Shown here: piece by piece, positions 42,849 through 50,239 of the stretch
Position numbering within the stretch: position 1 is the first letter of the stretch
Layout: each line of letters opens with the position of its first letter
Source: Hydrogenophaga sp.
Lineage (GTDB): Bacteria; Pseudomonadota; Gammaproteobacteria; Burkholderiales; Burkholderiaceae_C
Assembly (NCBI RefSeq): GCF_026125825.1
Contig: NZ_JAHCKK010000019.1
Span: forward strand, 1 to 57,789
Direction: 5' to 3'
Length of the DNA: 57,789 nucleotides
Program-made: the position numbers and the translations under genes
Notes under the pieces: generated by a model
Told to the model about the DNA's origin: nothing
Seen by the model: the letters and a program-made list of their open reading frames with translations, nothing else
The model's database searches: none

Positions 42849-42933
42849 CCAGAGGCACCGCCGGTCCGGCTTTGCCGGACGGCCAATGCCGCCCCCTTGA
42901 GGGGGTCGTGCGCAGCGCGGCAGGGGTGTTTCA
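42849..42933 (-). repeat. Stop-adjacent GC-rich repeat R6, between flgE and flgF
   Basis: Begins 3 nt after the flgE stop with ATGAAACACCCCTGCCGC. Contains CCCCCTTGAGGGGG and a hairpin with outer GGCA/TGCC and inner GCCGGTCCGGC/GCCGGACGGC. Confidence 0.8.
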
Positions 42934-42936
42934 TGT

Positions 42937-44151
42937 TCAGCGCATGTTCAGGAGGGTGCTCAGCACCTGATCCTGCGTCTTGATGGTCTGCGCATTGGCC
43001 TGGTAGGTGCGCTGGGCGGTCATCATGTTGACCAGCTCGGCGGTGATGTCCACGTTGGAGTCTTCCAGCGCACCCGAGCGCAGCGCGCCGAAGTTGCCGG
43101 TGCCGGGTTCGCCGTGCAGCGGGTCGCCGGAGGTGAAGGTGGCCGTCCAGTTGCCGCCGCCCATGGGCTGCAGGCCCTGGGTGTTGCGGAAGTTGACCAG
43201 CGCGATCTGGCCGGCCGCGCGGGTCTCGCCGTTGGAGTACTGGCCGCTGACCATGCCGTCCTCGCCGATCTTCAGGCCGATGAACTGGCCCGGGCGGTAG
43301 CCGTCCTGGTCCAGGTCGCTGACGGCGAAGTTGGTGCCGTACTGCGTCGCGTTGCCGAAATCGAGGTCCACGTTGAAAACCACGGCCGGATCGTTGGGCG
43401 AGGTCAGCGTGAGCTGCGGGATCACCGTCGCCGGATCGAGCGAGCCGTCGCTGAGGAAGTTCACCACGAAGGGCGTCGACAGCGCGGGGTCGGCGCCATT
43501 GACGCCGGTGTACACATTCCACTGGTTGTTGCCGATCTTCTCGAAGCTCAGCGCCACCGGCACCTCCACACCCTGGGGGTCGTAGGCGATCAGGGAGGTG
43601 CCGTAGGTGGACAGCGGCGTGGGCGGCGTCTGCGTGGCCGCCACTGGCGCGCGGGCATCGAGGTTGAACTCGGCCAGGATGCGGGTGGTCTGGCGCGCCG
43701 GAATCGGGCCGCCCGTGGGCAGGCGCAGCGGCTGCGAGTCAAAGCTCAGGCGCGTGCCGTCCGGCGAAGTGGGATAGCCCATGAGGTTGGCGCCGCCGTT
43801 GGTGACGATGTTGCCGCTGCTGTCGAGCTTGAACATGCCGGCGCGGCTGTAGGCCACGGTGCCGTTGGGCATGTTGAGCTCGAAGAAACCCGAGCCGTTG
43901 ATGGCCACGTCCAGGTCGTTGCCCGTGACGGTGATGTTGCCCTGCGTGAAATGCTGCGACACCGTGGTCAGCGCCACGCCGATGCCGGAGTTCACGCCAC
44001 CGGCCGCGTTCACCGAGCTGGCGTAGAGCTCGCCGAACTCGCCGCGCGAGCTCTTCATGCCGACCGTGTTGGCGTTGGCGATGTTGTGGCCGATCACGTC
44101 GAGGTTTCGGCTGGCGCTGTTCAGGCCGGAGAGTCCTTGCTGGAATGCCAT
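42937..44151 (-). CDS. flgE: Flagellar hook protein FlgE
   Basis: This 404-residue hook subunit opens with MAFQQGLSGLNSASRNLDVIGHNIANANTVGMKSSRGEF and ends EDSNVDITAELVNMMTAQRTYQANAQTIKTQDQVLSTLLNMR. The interior carries GSGFFELNMPNGTVAYSRAGMFKLDSSGNIVTN and an inserted domain near residues 150-280. It assembles under the FlgD cap encoded just upstream. Confidence 0.96.
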   Translation of the reverse strand: MAFQQGLSGLNSASRNLDVIGHNIANANTVGMKSSRGEFGELYASSVNAAGGVNSGIGVALTTVSQHFTQGNITVTGNDLDVAINGSGFFELNMPNGTVAYSRAGMFKLDSSGNIVTNGGANLMGYPTSPDGTRLSFDSQPLRLPTGGPIPARQTTRILAEFNLDARAPVAATQTPPTPLSTYGTSLIAYDPQGVEVPVALSFEKIGNNQWNVYTGVNGADPALSTPFVVNFLSDGSLDPATVIPQLTLTSPNDPAVVFNVDLDFGNATQYGTNFAVSDLDQDGYRPGQFIGLKIGEDGMVSGQYSNGETRAAGQIALVNFRNTQGLQPMGGGNWTATFTSGDPLHGEPGTGNFGALRSGALEDSNVDITAELVNMMTAQRTYQANAQTIKTQDQVLSTLLNMR

Positions 44152-44201
44152 GGTGATGTCCTTTGAAGGGAAAAGCGTTGTGTTGGGAAAGGCTCAGGCG
44201 C

Positions 44202-44864
44202 TCACATGAACGCGAGCACGTCGTTGTAGGCGCGGGTGCTGCCGTCCTGCAGCAGCATGTAGATGGAGCCGCCGGAGAAGCTCACCGAATCCACCGTCAT
44301 GCGCTGCAGCGACACGGTGTCCACGGGCTCGCTGCCGTCGACCGCGCGCACCTTGAAGCCCTTGACCTTGGACGGGTCCACACCCTCGGCGTCCCAGTTG
44401 AAGCGGTGCAGGCCGCTGCCCAGCGCGCCCATCTCGACGGTCTTGATGACCTCGCCGTTGGTGCCCAGGATGTCGACCTTCACGTCGGTGGCCTTGGTGT
44501 CGAGCGAGAACGCCGCCTTGGCCTGGCCGTCCTTGAAGGTCAGCTTGTCGCCAGGCAGCAGGGCCTCGCGGCCGATCAGCGAGGTGCCCTGCAGCGCGGT
44601 CTGCGAGGAGAACTGTGCGGCCATGTTGTTGAGCGTGGCGTTGAGTTCCTGGATGCCGCTGACCGTGTTGATCTGCGCCATCTGGGTCGTCATCTGCGCG
44701 TTGTCCATCGGGTTGAGCGGGTCCTGGTTGTTGAGCTGCGCCACCAGCAGCTTGAGGAACCGGTCCTGCGAGGCCTTCGGGTCCATGCTGTTCTTGGCGG
44801 TGGTGCCCGTGGTGCTACCGATCTCGGTACCCAGTTTGCTGGTGTCGATGGGGGTGATGTACAT
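44202..44864 (-). CDS. flgD: Flagellar hook cap/scaffold protein FlgD
   Basis: This 220-residue hook-capping protein has a conserved N-terminal segment (about 30-75: KASQDRFLKLLVAQLNNQDPLNPMDNAQMTTQMAQINTV) and a C-terminal Ig/Tudor-like part (KADVKVDILGTNGEVIKTVEMGALGSGLHRFNWDAEG). It is secreted and discarded when the hook is finished. It lies between flgC and flgE with short gaps. Confidence 0.94.
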   Translation of the reverse strand: MYITPIDTSKLGTEIGSTTGTTAKNSMDPKASQDRFLKLLVAQLNNQDPLNPMDNAQMTTQMAQINTVSGIQELNATLNNMAAQFSSQTALQGTSLIGREALLPGDKLTFKDGQAKAAFSLDTKATDVKVDILGTNGEVIKTVEMGALGSGLHRFNWDAEGVDPSKVKGFKVRAVDGSEPVDTVSLQRMTVDSVSFSGGSIYMLLQDGSTRAYNDVLAFM

Positions 44865-44890
44865 GGCTCAGGTCTTTCCGGGTGTTGGGC

Positions 44891-45295
44891 TCACTGCCCC
44901 ATCTGCAGGGTCTTGAGCAACAGCGACTTGGCCGTATTCATGACCTCGACGTTGTTCTGGTACGAGCGCGAGGCCGAGATCATGTTGACCATCTCCTCGA
45001 CCGGGTTCACGTTGGCGTGCGTGACATACCCCTCGGCATCGGCGCTGGGGTGCGTGGGGTTGTGCACACGCCGACCCGGCGCGTCGCTCTCCACGATGTT
45101 CTGCACCTTCACACCGGCGCTGCCGTCGCCCCCCATGGGCACGGTCTGGAACAGGATGTGGCGCGCCTTGTAGGTCGTGCCGTCCGGCCCGGCCACCGCG
45201 TCCGCGTTGGCCAGGTTGGAGGCCACCACGTTGAGGCGCTGGGACTGCGCACTGACCGCGCTGCCCGAGACACCGAAAATGGAGAACATCGACAT
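44891..45295 (-). CDS. flgC: Flagellar proximal rod protein FlgC
   Basis: This 134-residue rod subunit starts MSMFSIFGVSGSAVSAQSQRLNVVASNLANADAV and ends NPVEEMVNMISASRSYQNNVEVMNTAKSLLLKTLQMGQ, close to the usual FlgC length. The start at 45295 is preceded by AAAGGATCT; an open frame extending upstream into repeat R7 is not coding. Confidence 0.95.
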   Translation of the reverse strand: MSMFSIFGVSGSAVSAQSQRLNVVASNLANADAVAGPDGTTYKARHILFQTVPMGGDGSAGVKVQNIVESDAPGRRVHNPTHPSADAEGYVTHANVNPVEEMVNMISASRSYQNNVEVMNTAKSLLLKTLQMGQ

Positions 45296-45336
45296 ACCAG
45301 ATCCTTTCAACCACGCAAAGCGTGAAAAGGTGCAAA

Positions 45337-45425
45337 CCAGAAACACCGCGGAACCGGCTTTGCCGGGCCGCAGGTGTTGCCACCCTTCAGGGGGGTGGCG
45401 CCGAAGGCGACGCGGGGGGTGTTCA
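45337..45425 (-). repeat. Stop-adjacent GC-rich repeat R7, between flgB and flgC
   Basis: Begins 3 nt after the flgB TGA with ATGAACACCCCCCGCG. Hairpins: GGCGCCGAAGGCG; CCACCC/GGGTGG-like pairing; and a two-tier stem with outer AACACC/GGTGTT enclosing GCGGAACCGGC/GCCGGGCCGC. Confidence 0.85.
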
Positions 45426-45428
45426 TAT

Positions 45429-45842
45429 TCATTGACCCGTGATGGCACTCAACATGGTCTTTACGTGACCATTGATGAAACGCAGCGTGGACTCGTAGCG
45501 CACGCTGTTGTCCACGAAGTTGGCGCGCTCGCGGTCCAGGTCGACCGAGTTGCCGTCCTGGCTGGGCTGCGTCTGCACCGTGTAGGCCATGTCGGGCCGG
45601 GCCGGGCCCGCGCTGGTGGTGCCCAGGCGCATGTGCTGGGCATTGGTCTGGGCCACGCCCGCCGTGGCGCCGGCCTGCATGCCCGAGACGTTCTTGAGCG
45701 CGCTGGCGAAATCGAAGTCGCGCGCGACGTAGCCGGGCGTGTCCGCGTTGGCGATGTTGCTGGCGATCACCTGCTGGCGCTGAGAGCGCAGCAGCAGGGC
45801 GTTGGCATGGAAGTCCAGCCGGCCGGTCATCTGTTCAAGCAT
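45429..45842 (-). CDS. flgB: Flagellar proximal rod protein FlgB
   Basis: This 137-residue rod subunit starts MLEQMTGRLDFHANALLLRSQRQQVIASNIANADTPGYVARDFDF, matching the FlgB N-terminus, and ends VDLDRERANFVDNSVRYESTLRFINGHVKTMLSAITGQ. The ATG at 45842 has TGGAG upstream. The longer upstream frame runs through the flgA-flgB promoter region and is rejected. It is the first gene of the minus-strand flgBCDEFGHIJKL run. Confidence 0.95.
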   Translation of the reverse strand: MLEQMTGRLDFHANALLLRSQRQQVIASNIANADTPGYVARDFDFASALKNVSGMQAGATAGVAQTNAQHMRLGTTSAGPARPDMAYTVQTQPSQDGNSVDLDRERANFVDNSVRYESTLRFINGHVKTMLSAITGQ

Positions 45843-46041
45843 CGTCCACTCCAGCGAGGTTTCGGGGCCGGCCGGGTCGATGGAGGCAACTCCTGACACC
45901 GGGCGGGGGGTTGGAAGGAGTATGAAAATCTTGAGGATGGGCAATGGCCGGAACAAGCGCCGCTTTTCAAGCCTTTTCCCGCCTTTGTCCGTCCCGCCCC
46001 CCACCTACAGTGCAGCCCTGACCCCCCATTGGAGACCGTCC

Positions 46042-46773
46042 ATGCGCCCCACCCTGCACCGCCTGCTCGCCGCCTGTGGCTGGGCCCTGGCCCTGCTGCT
46101 GCCGGGCCTGGGCACGGCCCACGCAACCCCCCAGACCGACGAACTGGAGAAGACCGCGCGCGAGTGGCTGCAGCCCGCACTGGACGCGGCCATCCCCAAA
46201 GACGACGCCCTGCCCCTGCGCACCGAGGTCGTGATGGGCACACTCGACACCCGCCTGCGCCTGGCGCCCTGCGCCAAGGTCGAACCCCACCTGCCGGCCG
46301 GCTCGCGCCTGTGGGGCCGCAGCCGCATCGGCCTGCGCTGCGTCGAAGGCCCTTCGCGCTGGAACGTCTACGTGCCGGTCACGGTCAGGGCCTTCGGCCC
46401 GGCCTGGGTGATCAAGCGCCCGGTGGACGCCGGCGCCACCCTCACTCAAGAAGACGCCGAACTGGCCGAAGTGGATTGGGCGGCCAGCCCCGTCACCGTG
46501 CTGGCCCGCCCCGAGATGTGGGTTGGCCAGCAAACCGCCTTCGCCCTCACCCCGGGCCTGGCGATCCGCCAGAACATGGTGCGCCCGAGCAAGGCCTTTG
46601 CCGCCGGCGACCAGGTGCGGGTCAACAGCAGCGGCACCGGGTTCAGCATTTCCGTGACCGGCCTGGCGCTCACCGCCGGCCTGGTCGGACAGTCCGCCCG
46701 CATCCGCCTGCCCGGCGGGCGGGTGGTCACCGGTCTGGTGCAGGAAGACCAGACCGTTGAGATGGCGCTTTGA
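46042..46773 (+). CDS. flgA: Flagellar P-ring assembly chaperone FlgA
   Basis: This 243-residue periplasmic chaperone for FlgI assembly has a signal peptide (MRPTLHRLLAACGWALALLLPGLGTAHA) and a C-terminal SAF domain with WVIKRPVDAGATLTQEDAEL, PGLAIRQNMVRPSKAFAAGDQVRV and SARIRLPGGRVVTGLVQEDQTVEM. GGAGA precedes the ATG. It is divergent from flgB; the 199-bp space holds the divergent promoters, but I find no convincing sigma-28 or sigma-54 site in it. Confidence 0.93.
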   Translation: MRPTLHRLLAACGWALALLLPGLGTAHATPQTDELEKTAREWLQPALDAAIPKDDALPLRTEVVMGTLDTRLRLAPCAKVEPHLPAGSRLWGRSRIGLRCVEGPSRWNVYVPVTVRAFGPAWVIKRPVDAGATLTQEDAELAEVDWAASPVTVLARPEMWVGQQTAFALTPGLAIRQNMVRPSKAFAAGDQVRVNSSGTGFSISVTGLALTAGLVGQSARIRLPGGRVVTGLVQEDQTVEMAL

Positions 46774-46837
46774 GCCGGGCGTCCGCAGCGGCCCCGCCAA
46801 CGTGACGAATTGCCCGGACCGGCACCTCAAAAATGCC

Positions 46838-46864
46838 TAAAGTTCGCTCCACCCAGGTCGATAG
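46838..46864 (+). promoter_or_regulatory. Sigma-28 (FliA) promoter of flgM
   Basis: TAAAGTTC-N11-GTCGATAG matches the sigma-28 consensus TAAAGTTT-N11-GCCGATAA at 13 of 16 positions with the exact spacing. It sits 40 bp upstream of the flgM start codon, so flgMN can be transcribed as class III genes by FliA. Confidence 0.88.
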
Positions 46865-46904
46865 TTCTCACACATCACCCTGACTACGGGGTTTGGAGCG
46901 TGAA

Positions 46905-47225
46905 ATGAAAGTCGATTCGTCACCCGATTCCTACATAGGTTCCGTGGCCGGTGGTCCCCAGAAGGCCGCCGAAAAACCCGCCGCTGTCGCCGAACTGGCC
47001 GCCGCTGGCGCCCCCACGGCCAAGCCCCAGGGCGTGACCGTGACGCTGTCCTCCTCCACCGTCTCGGCGCTGGGCTCGGGCGGCAACGAGGTGTTCAACG
47101 CGGAAAAAGTCGAAGCCATGAAGGCCGCGATCGCCAATGGCAGCTTCCAGGTGAATGCCGAAGCCATCGCCGACAAGATGCTGGCCAACGCCGCCGAAAT
47201 GCTCAACGGCAGCAGCAGGGCCTGA
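46905..47225 (+). CDS. flgM: Anti-sigma-28 factor FlgM
   Basis: This 106-residue anti-sigma factor binds FliA in the cytoplasm and is exported through the completed hook-basal body. The N-terminal half is low-complexity and likely disordered. The C-terminal binding region VTLSSSTVSALGSGGNEVFNAEKVEAMKAAIANGSFQVNAEAIADKMLANAAEML has the FlgM helix pattern. GGAG lies seven bases before the ATG. Expression from its own sigma-28 promoter gives the usual feedback. Confidence 0.93.
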   Translation: MKVDSSPDSYIGSVAGGPQKAAEKPAAVAELAAAGAPTAKPQGVTVTLSSSTVSALGSGGNEVFNAEKVEAMKAAIANGSFQVNAEAIADKMLANAAEMLNGSSRA

Positions 47226-47251
47226 TTTCCCCACCCACCACCGATCACGCC

Positions 47252-47632
47252 ATGACCTCAGCCGCAACGACGACGCCCCACCAACCCTGGATCGACGCGT
47301 TGCAGGCCGAACTCGACGCGCTCGAAGCCGCCTTGCTGCGCGGCGATGCGCCCGGTGTGGAACAGGCCAGCGCGGCCATGCAGGCCGTGCTGCAGCAGGC
47401 CCCCCGCACACCCGCCTTCGCCGACCCCGAAAGCCCGCTGCGCCGCGACACCCAGAGCGCCGCGCACCGATTCGCCCAGCTGCGCCAGGCCGTGCTGCGC
47501 TCCAACGCGCAAAACGAGCGCGCCGTCGCCAGCCTGTTGCCCCAGCAGTCCATGCAACGGCAGCCCACCTACGGCCGCATGGTCAAACCCTCGCCGCTCG
47601 GCGGCGCGGGACGCGGCTTCCTGACGGCCTGA
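47252..47632 (+). CDS. flgN: Flagellar export chaperone FlgN
   Basis: This 126-residue helical protein of the FlgN family binds FlgK and FlgL before export. It shows an N-terminal helix ALQAELDALEAALLRGDAPGVEQASAAMQAVLQ, a middle helix AAHRFAQLRQAVLRSNAQNERAVASLLPQ and a C-terminal basic tail. Sequence conservation is low in this family, so the call leans on position right after flgM and on size. Confidence 0.88.
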   Translation: MTSAATTTPHQPWIDALQAELDALEAALLRGDAPGVEQASAAMQAVLQQAPRTPAFADPESPLRRDTQSAAHRFAQLRQAVLRSNAQNERAVASLLPQQSMQRQPTYGRMVKPSPLGGAGRGFLTA

Positions 47633-47650
47633 GCTGTCCCATCTCCCGTC

Positions 47651-47678
47651 AAAAAACCGGCTTCTGCCGGTTTTTTTG
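47651..47678 (+). terminator. Rho-independent terminator after flgN
   Basis: Stem AAAAAACCGGC/GCCGGTTTTTT with TTCT loop and a T-run closes the flgA-flgM-flgN unit. Confidence 0.93.
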
Positions 47679-47811
47679 CGTCTGCGGCCGTGATCCGCTC
47701 GCATCGTCGTCTTTGAGCGGACAGCTCTGATATCTCATTAGCCCAACTGATAAAGACACCATTTGAGCGGCAGCCCTTCTAAAATACGGGTTAACCCTTA
47801 GATTGACTGTC

Positions 47812-48006
47812 ATGAACACCTTGCTCCATTCCTTGTGGACCCGACTGGCTGGTGCCGTCGCCCACTTTTTCCGCCGCGCTGCGGCGGGCGCATCCGACGG
47901 GCTGGAGGAATACCTCAGCACCGCCAAGAGCCTCCACCAGCTGGAGGACATGCAACGCCGATGGGACCAGGCCCAGCGAGGCCACCACCACCATGGCGCC
48001 TTCTGA
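47812..48006 (+). CDS. Small DUF3563-like protein
   Basis: This 64-residue protein has an amphipathic N-terminal helix (LLHSLWTRLAGAVAHFFRRA) and the segment LEEYLSTAKSLHQLEDMQRRWD. That segment resembles DUF3563, a family of about 60-residue betaproteobacterial proteins of unknown function with a YLSxAxDLxDLExRMRxxD pattern. The ATG at 47812 lies downstream of TAAAAT, a possible -10. The terminal QRGHHHHGAF has a native run of four histidines. The DUF match is from memory. Confidence 0.65.
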   Translation: MNTLLHSLWTRLAGAVAHFFRRAAAGASDGLEEYLSTAKSLHQLEDMQRRWDQAQRGHHHHGAF

Positions 48007-48034
48007 CCCCCACCCCGATCCCGAGACCCAGACC

Positions 48035-48229
48035 ATGATCGAATTGCTCAAATCCTATTTCCAGGCGCCCCAGTTCGCGGCCGGCGCCCGAGTCAACCGC
48101 CTTCACAAAGGCAGCCTGGACCGCGTGGACGGCCGGGTGGTCGCCCAGACCGAAGAAGGCGTGCTGGTCGAATGGCCCCGCGATGGCTCCGGCTGGGAAC
48201 ACCCCGGTGCGCTCTGCCAGCAGGGTTGA
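48035..48229 (+). CDS. Small hypothetical protein
   Basis: This 64-residue open frame begins MIELLKSYFQAPQFAAGARVNRLHKG and contains a short beta-rich C-terminal part (RVVAQTEEGVLVEWPRDGSG). It could begin 42 bp earlier at 47993, overlapping the end of the previous gene by 14 bp. No family is recognised. Its hydrophilic composition, reading frame and GC pattern fit a real small gene. Confidence is moderate because it is short. Confidence 0.5.
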   Translation: MIELLKSYFQAPQFAAGARVNRLHKGSLDRVDGRVVAQTEEGVLVEWPRDGSGWEHPGALCQQG

Positions 48230-48284
48230 CGCCGCCCGTCGTGAGCACCACCATCACGGCACATCGACTTCTCTTTCCCCTGCC

Positions 48285-48692
48285 ATGAACGAGATCCACG
48301 CCCCGGACGGATCGGGCAAAGGCGAGACCGGCGACGCGGTTGAAGCCCGGGCCTGCATCGAACGATTCAGCGCCGCCTTCAACGCCGAGGATCTGGTCGG
48401 CATGGACGCCGAGTTGAACTTCCCGCACACCATGCTCTCCGGCGCGCACCGCCTGGAATGGGCCGGCCCGGGCCAGCTCCCGAGGGACTTCTTCGCCTCG
48501 TTGAGCGCCACCGGCTGGGCACGCTCGCACATCGAGTCGATCACCCAGGTGCTCGCCAGCGCCAACAAGGTGCATTTCCTGGTGGACTACACGCGGCGCA
48601 ATGCGGCAGGCGAGGTGCTCAGCCGGTACCTGAATGTCTGGATCGTGACCTGCTCGGCCGGCCACTGGGGCATCGCGCTGCGCTCCTACTGA
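48285..48692 (+). CDS. SnoaL-like (NTF2-fold) protein
   Basis: This 135-residue protein has the NTF2-like cone fold pattern: EARACIERFSAAFNAEDLVGMDAELNFPHTMLSG, a strand-turn segment around FFASLSATGWARSHIESITQVLA, and VHFLVDYTRRNAAGEVLSRYLNVWIVTC. Such proteins are enzymes or small binding modules of varied function. The ATG at 48285 is chosen because the upstream extension is low-complexity. It converges on the LysE gene. Function not assignable. Confidence 0.75.
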   Translation: MNEIHAPDGSGKGETGDAVEARACIERFSAAFNAEDLVGMDAELNFPHTMLSGAHRLEWAGPGQLPRDFFASLSATGWARSHIESITQVLASANKVHFLVDYTRRNAAGEVLSRYLNVWIVTCSAGHWGIALRSY

Positions 48693-48710
48693 GGCGCAGG
48701 CGGCCGGTTG

Positions 48711-49349
48711 TCAGGCCACGCGGCGCTGCTCGGCGGCCAGCCGCACCGCCAGCGCGGCCAGCACGCCGCCCATCACATAGCGCTGCACCGCCAGCCAGCG
48801 TCGGTTGTGCTGGAACCAGCGCGCCAGCGTCGCGGCCGACAGGGCGATGCTCAGGTTGACGCCGAAGCTCAAGACGATCTGGGTCAGCCCCAGCACCACG
48901 CTCTGCGCGAACACCGAGCCGTTCGCGGGCGAGACGAACTGCGGAAAGATCGCCAGGTAGAACACCGCGATCTTGGGATTGAGCAGGTTGGTGAGAAACC
49001 CCATGGCGAACAGCTTGCGTGGCGAGTCCTGCGGCAGGTCGCGCGCCTCGAAGGGCGAGCGCGCCCCGGGCTTGACCGCCTGCCAGGCCAGGTACAGCAG
49101 GTAGGCCGCGCCCGCCCACTTGAGGATTTCATAGGCCAGCGGCACGGCCATGAACAGCGCCGTGAGTCCCACCGCGGCGGTGAACATGTGCACCAGGAAA
49201 CCGGCCACCACCCCGAACAGCGAGATCACCCCGGCGCGCCGGCCCTGGCAGATCGAGCGCGAGATCAGGTAGACCATGTTGGGGCCGGGCGTCAGCGCCA
49301 TCAGCAGGGCGGCGCCGGCAAAGAGCAGCCAGTCGTTCAAGGGAACCAT
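48711..49349 (-). CDS. LysE/RhtB-family amino-acid exporter
   Basis: This 212-residue inner-membrane protein has about six hydrophobic helices and the RhtB signature LLMALTPGPNMVYLISRSICQGRRAGVISLFGVVAG near the N-terminus, then GFLTNLLNPKIAVFYLAIFPQFV. Family members export basic or neutral amino acids or homoserine lactone-like compounds; the substrate here is unknown. No neighbour suggests a pathway. Confidence 0.92.
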   Translation of the reverse strand: MVPLNDWLLFAGAALLMALTPGPNMVYLISRSICQGRRAGVISLFGVVAGFLVHMFTAAVGLTALFMAVPLAYEILKWAGAAYLLYLAWQAVKPGARSPFEARDLPQDSPRKLFAMGFLTNLLNPKIAVFYLAIFPQFVSPANGSVFAQSVVLGLTQIVLSFGVNLSIALSAATLARWFQHNRRWLAVQRYVMGGVLAALAVRLAAEQRRVA

Positions 49350-49525
49350 GCGTGCGAGCTCGGTGTCGGAATGGGGACCTCCATCCTAGGCCAGGCGGAA
49401 CAACCCCGTGCTCACCTCGCCCACCACAGCCAGCGCGCCAGGAAAGGCGCACGCCAGCCGCAAGCCGCGGCCGTGACCATGAAAAGCAAACCCTTGCCGC
49501 CCCGGCCCGCCCCGTAGGCCTCCCC

Positions 49526-50098
49526 ATGGCCCGGACCGACACCCGCACCCTCTGCTGGCAGCCCACATGGAACCCTGCCCGGCGCGGCGTGGGGCTGGAA
49601 CACCTCCTGCTGTCGGACACCGAGGCCAGCGCCGTCGTGCTCGCGTTCGACGAAAGCAGCGGCCCGTTTCGCCTCAGCTACCGGCTGGCCTGGGGTCGTT
49701 CTTGGCAACTGCGCCGGGCCGACCTGCTGGTGGACACCGAACGGGCCTCGCGCGCGCTGAGCCTGCGCACCGACGGCCAAGGCCACTGGCACGACAGCAA
49801 CCACCGTGCGCTGAGTGAACTGGAGGGCTGCCTGGACATCGACATCTGGCCCACCCCCTTCACCAACAGCTTTCCGATCCGGCGCGAACCCATGGCCGTG
49901 GGCGAGCGCCGTGAATTCCGCATGGCCTGGGTCAACGCCCCCGACCTCACGGTGCAGGCCAAACCGCAGGCCTACACCCGCCTGGCCGAGCGGCTCTACC
50001 GCTTCGAGAGCCTGGACGGCAGCGGTTTCCAGGTGGACTTGCCGGTGGACGAAGAAGGCATCGTGCTCGACTACCCGGGCCTGTTCAAACGCATCTGA
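49526..50098 (+). CDS. Putative glycolipid-binding family protein
   Basis: This 190-residue protein matches the beta-barrel glycolipid-binding-like family (PF06475). Visible features are CWQPTWNPARRGVGLEHLLL, FRLSYRLAWGRSWQLRRADLLV, WHDSNHRALSELEGCLDIDIWPTPFTNSFPIRR and VNAPDLTVQAKPQAYTRLAERLYRFESLDGSGFQVDLPVDEEGIVLDYPGLFKRI. It has no signal peptide. Its role is not established in the family and nothing near it helps. Confidence 0.8.
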   Translation: MARTDTRTLCWQPTWNPARRGVGLEHLLLSDTEASAVVLAFDESSGPFRLSYRLAWGRSWQLRRADLLVDTERASRALSLRTDGQGHWHDSNHRALSELEGCLDIDIWPTPFTNSFPIRREPMAVGERREFRMAWVNAPDLTVQAKPQAYTRLAERLYRFESLDGSGFQVDLPVDEEGIVLDYPGLFKRI

Positions 50099-50126
50099 GG
50101 CAGCCGCCACGCCAAAGGCAATGCCA

Positions 50127-50236
50127 CCAGGGGCAGCGAGGGTCCGGCTGCGCCGGCCCAAGCTGCCGTCCCCCCTCGAAGCGCCGAAGGCGCGCCACGG
50201 AGGGGGGAAGCCGCGCAGCGGCGCAGGGGGGTGATT
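50127..50236 (-). repeat. Stop-adjacent GC-rich repeat R8, after fliA
   Basis: In the fliA direction it begins 3 nt after the stop with GAATCACCCCCCTGCGCC. Hairpins: GCGCCGAAGGCGC, CCCCCCTC/GGGGGG, and a two-tier stem with outer GGCAGC/GCTGCC enclosing GGTCCGGC-TGC-GCCGGCC. Nearly collinear with R3. Confidence 0.85.
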
Positions 50237-50239
50237 CTG

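Noticed and set aside
45296-45448. N-terminal extension of flgC
   Set aside because: The extension runs through the repeat R7, and the ATG at 45295 has a proper ribosome-binding site and gives the canonical FlgC N-terminus.
45843-46041. Sigma-54 or sigma-28 promoter between flgB and flgA
   Set aside because: Candidate GG/GC and TAAA/GCCGAT spacings were inspected on both strands and none fits well enough to report.
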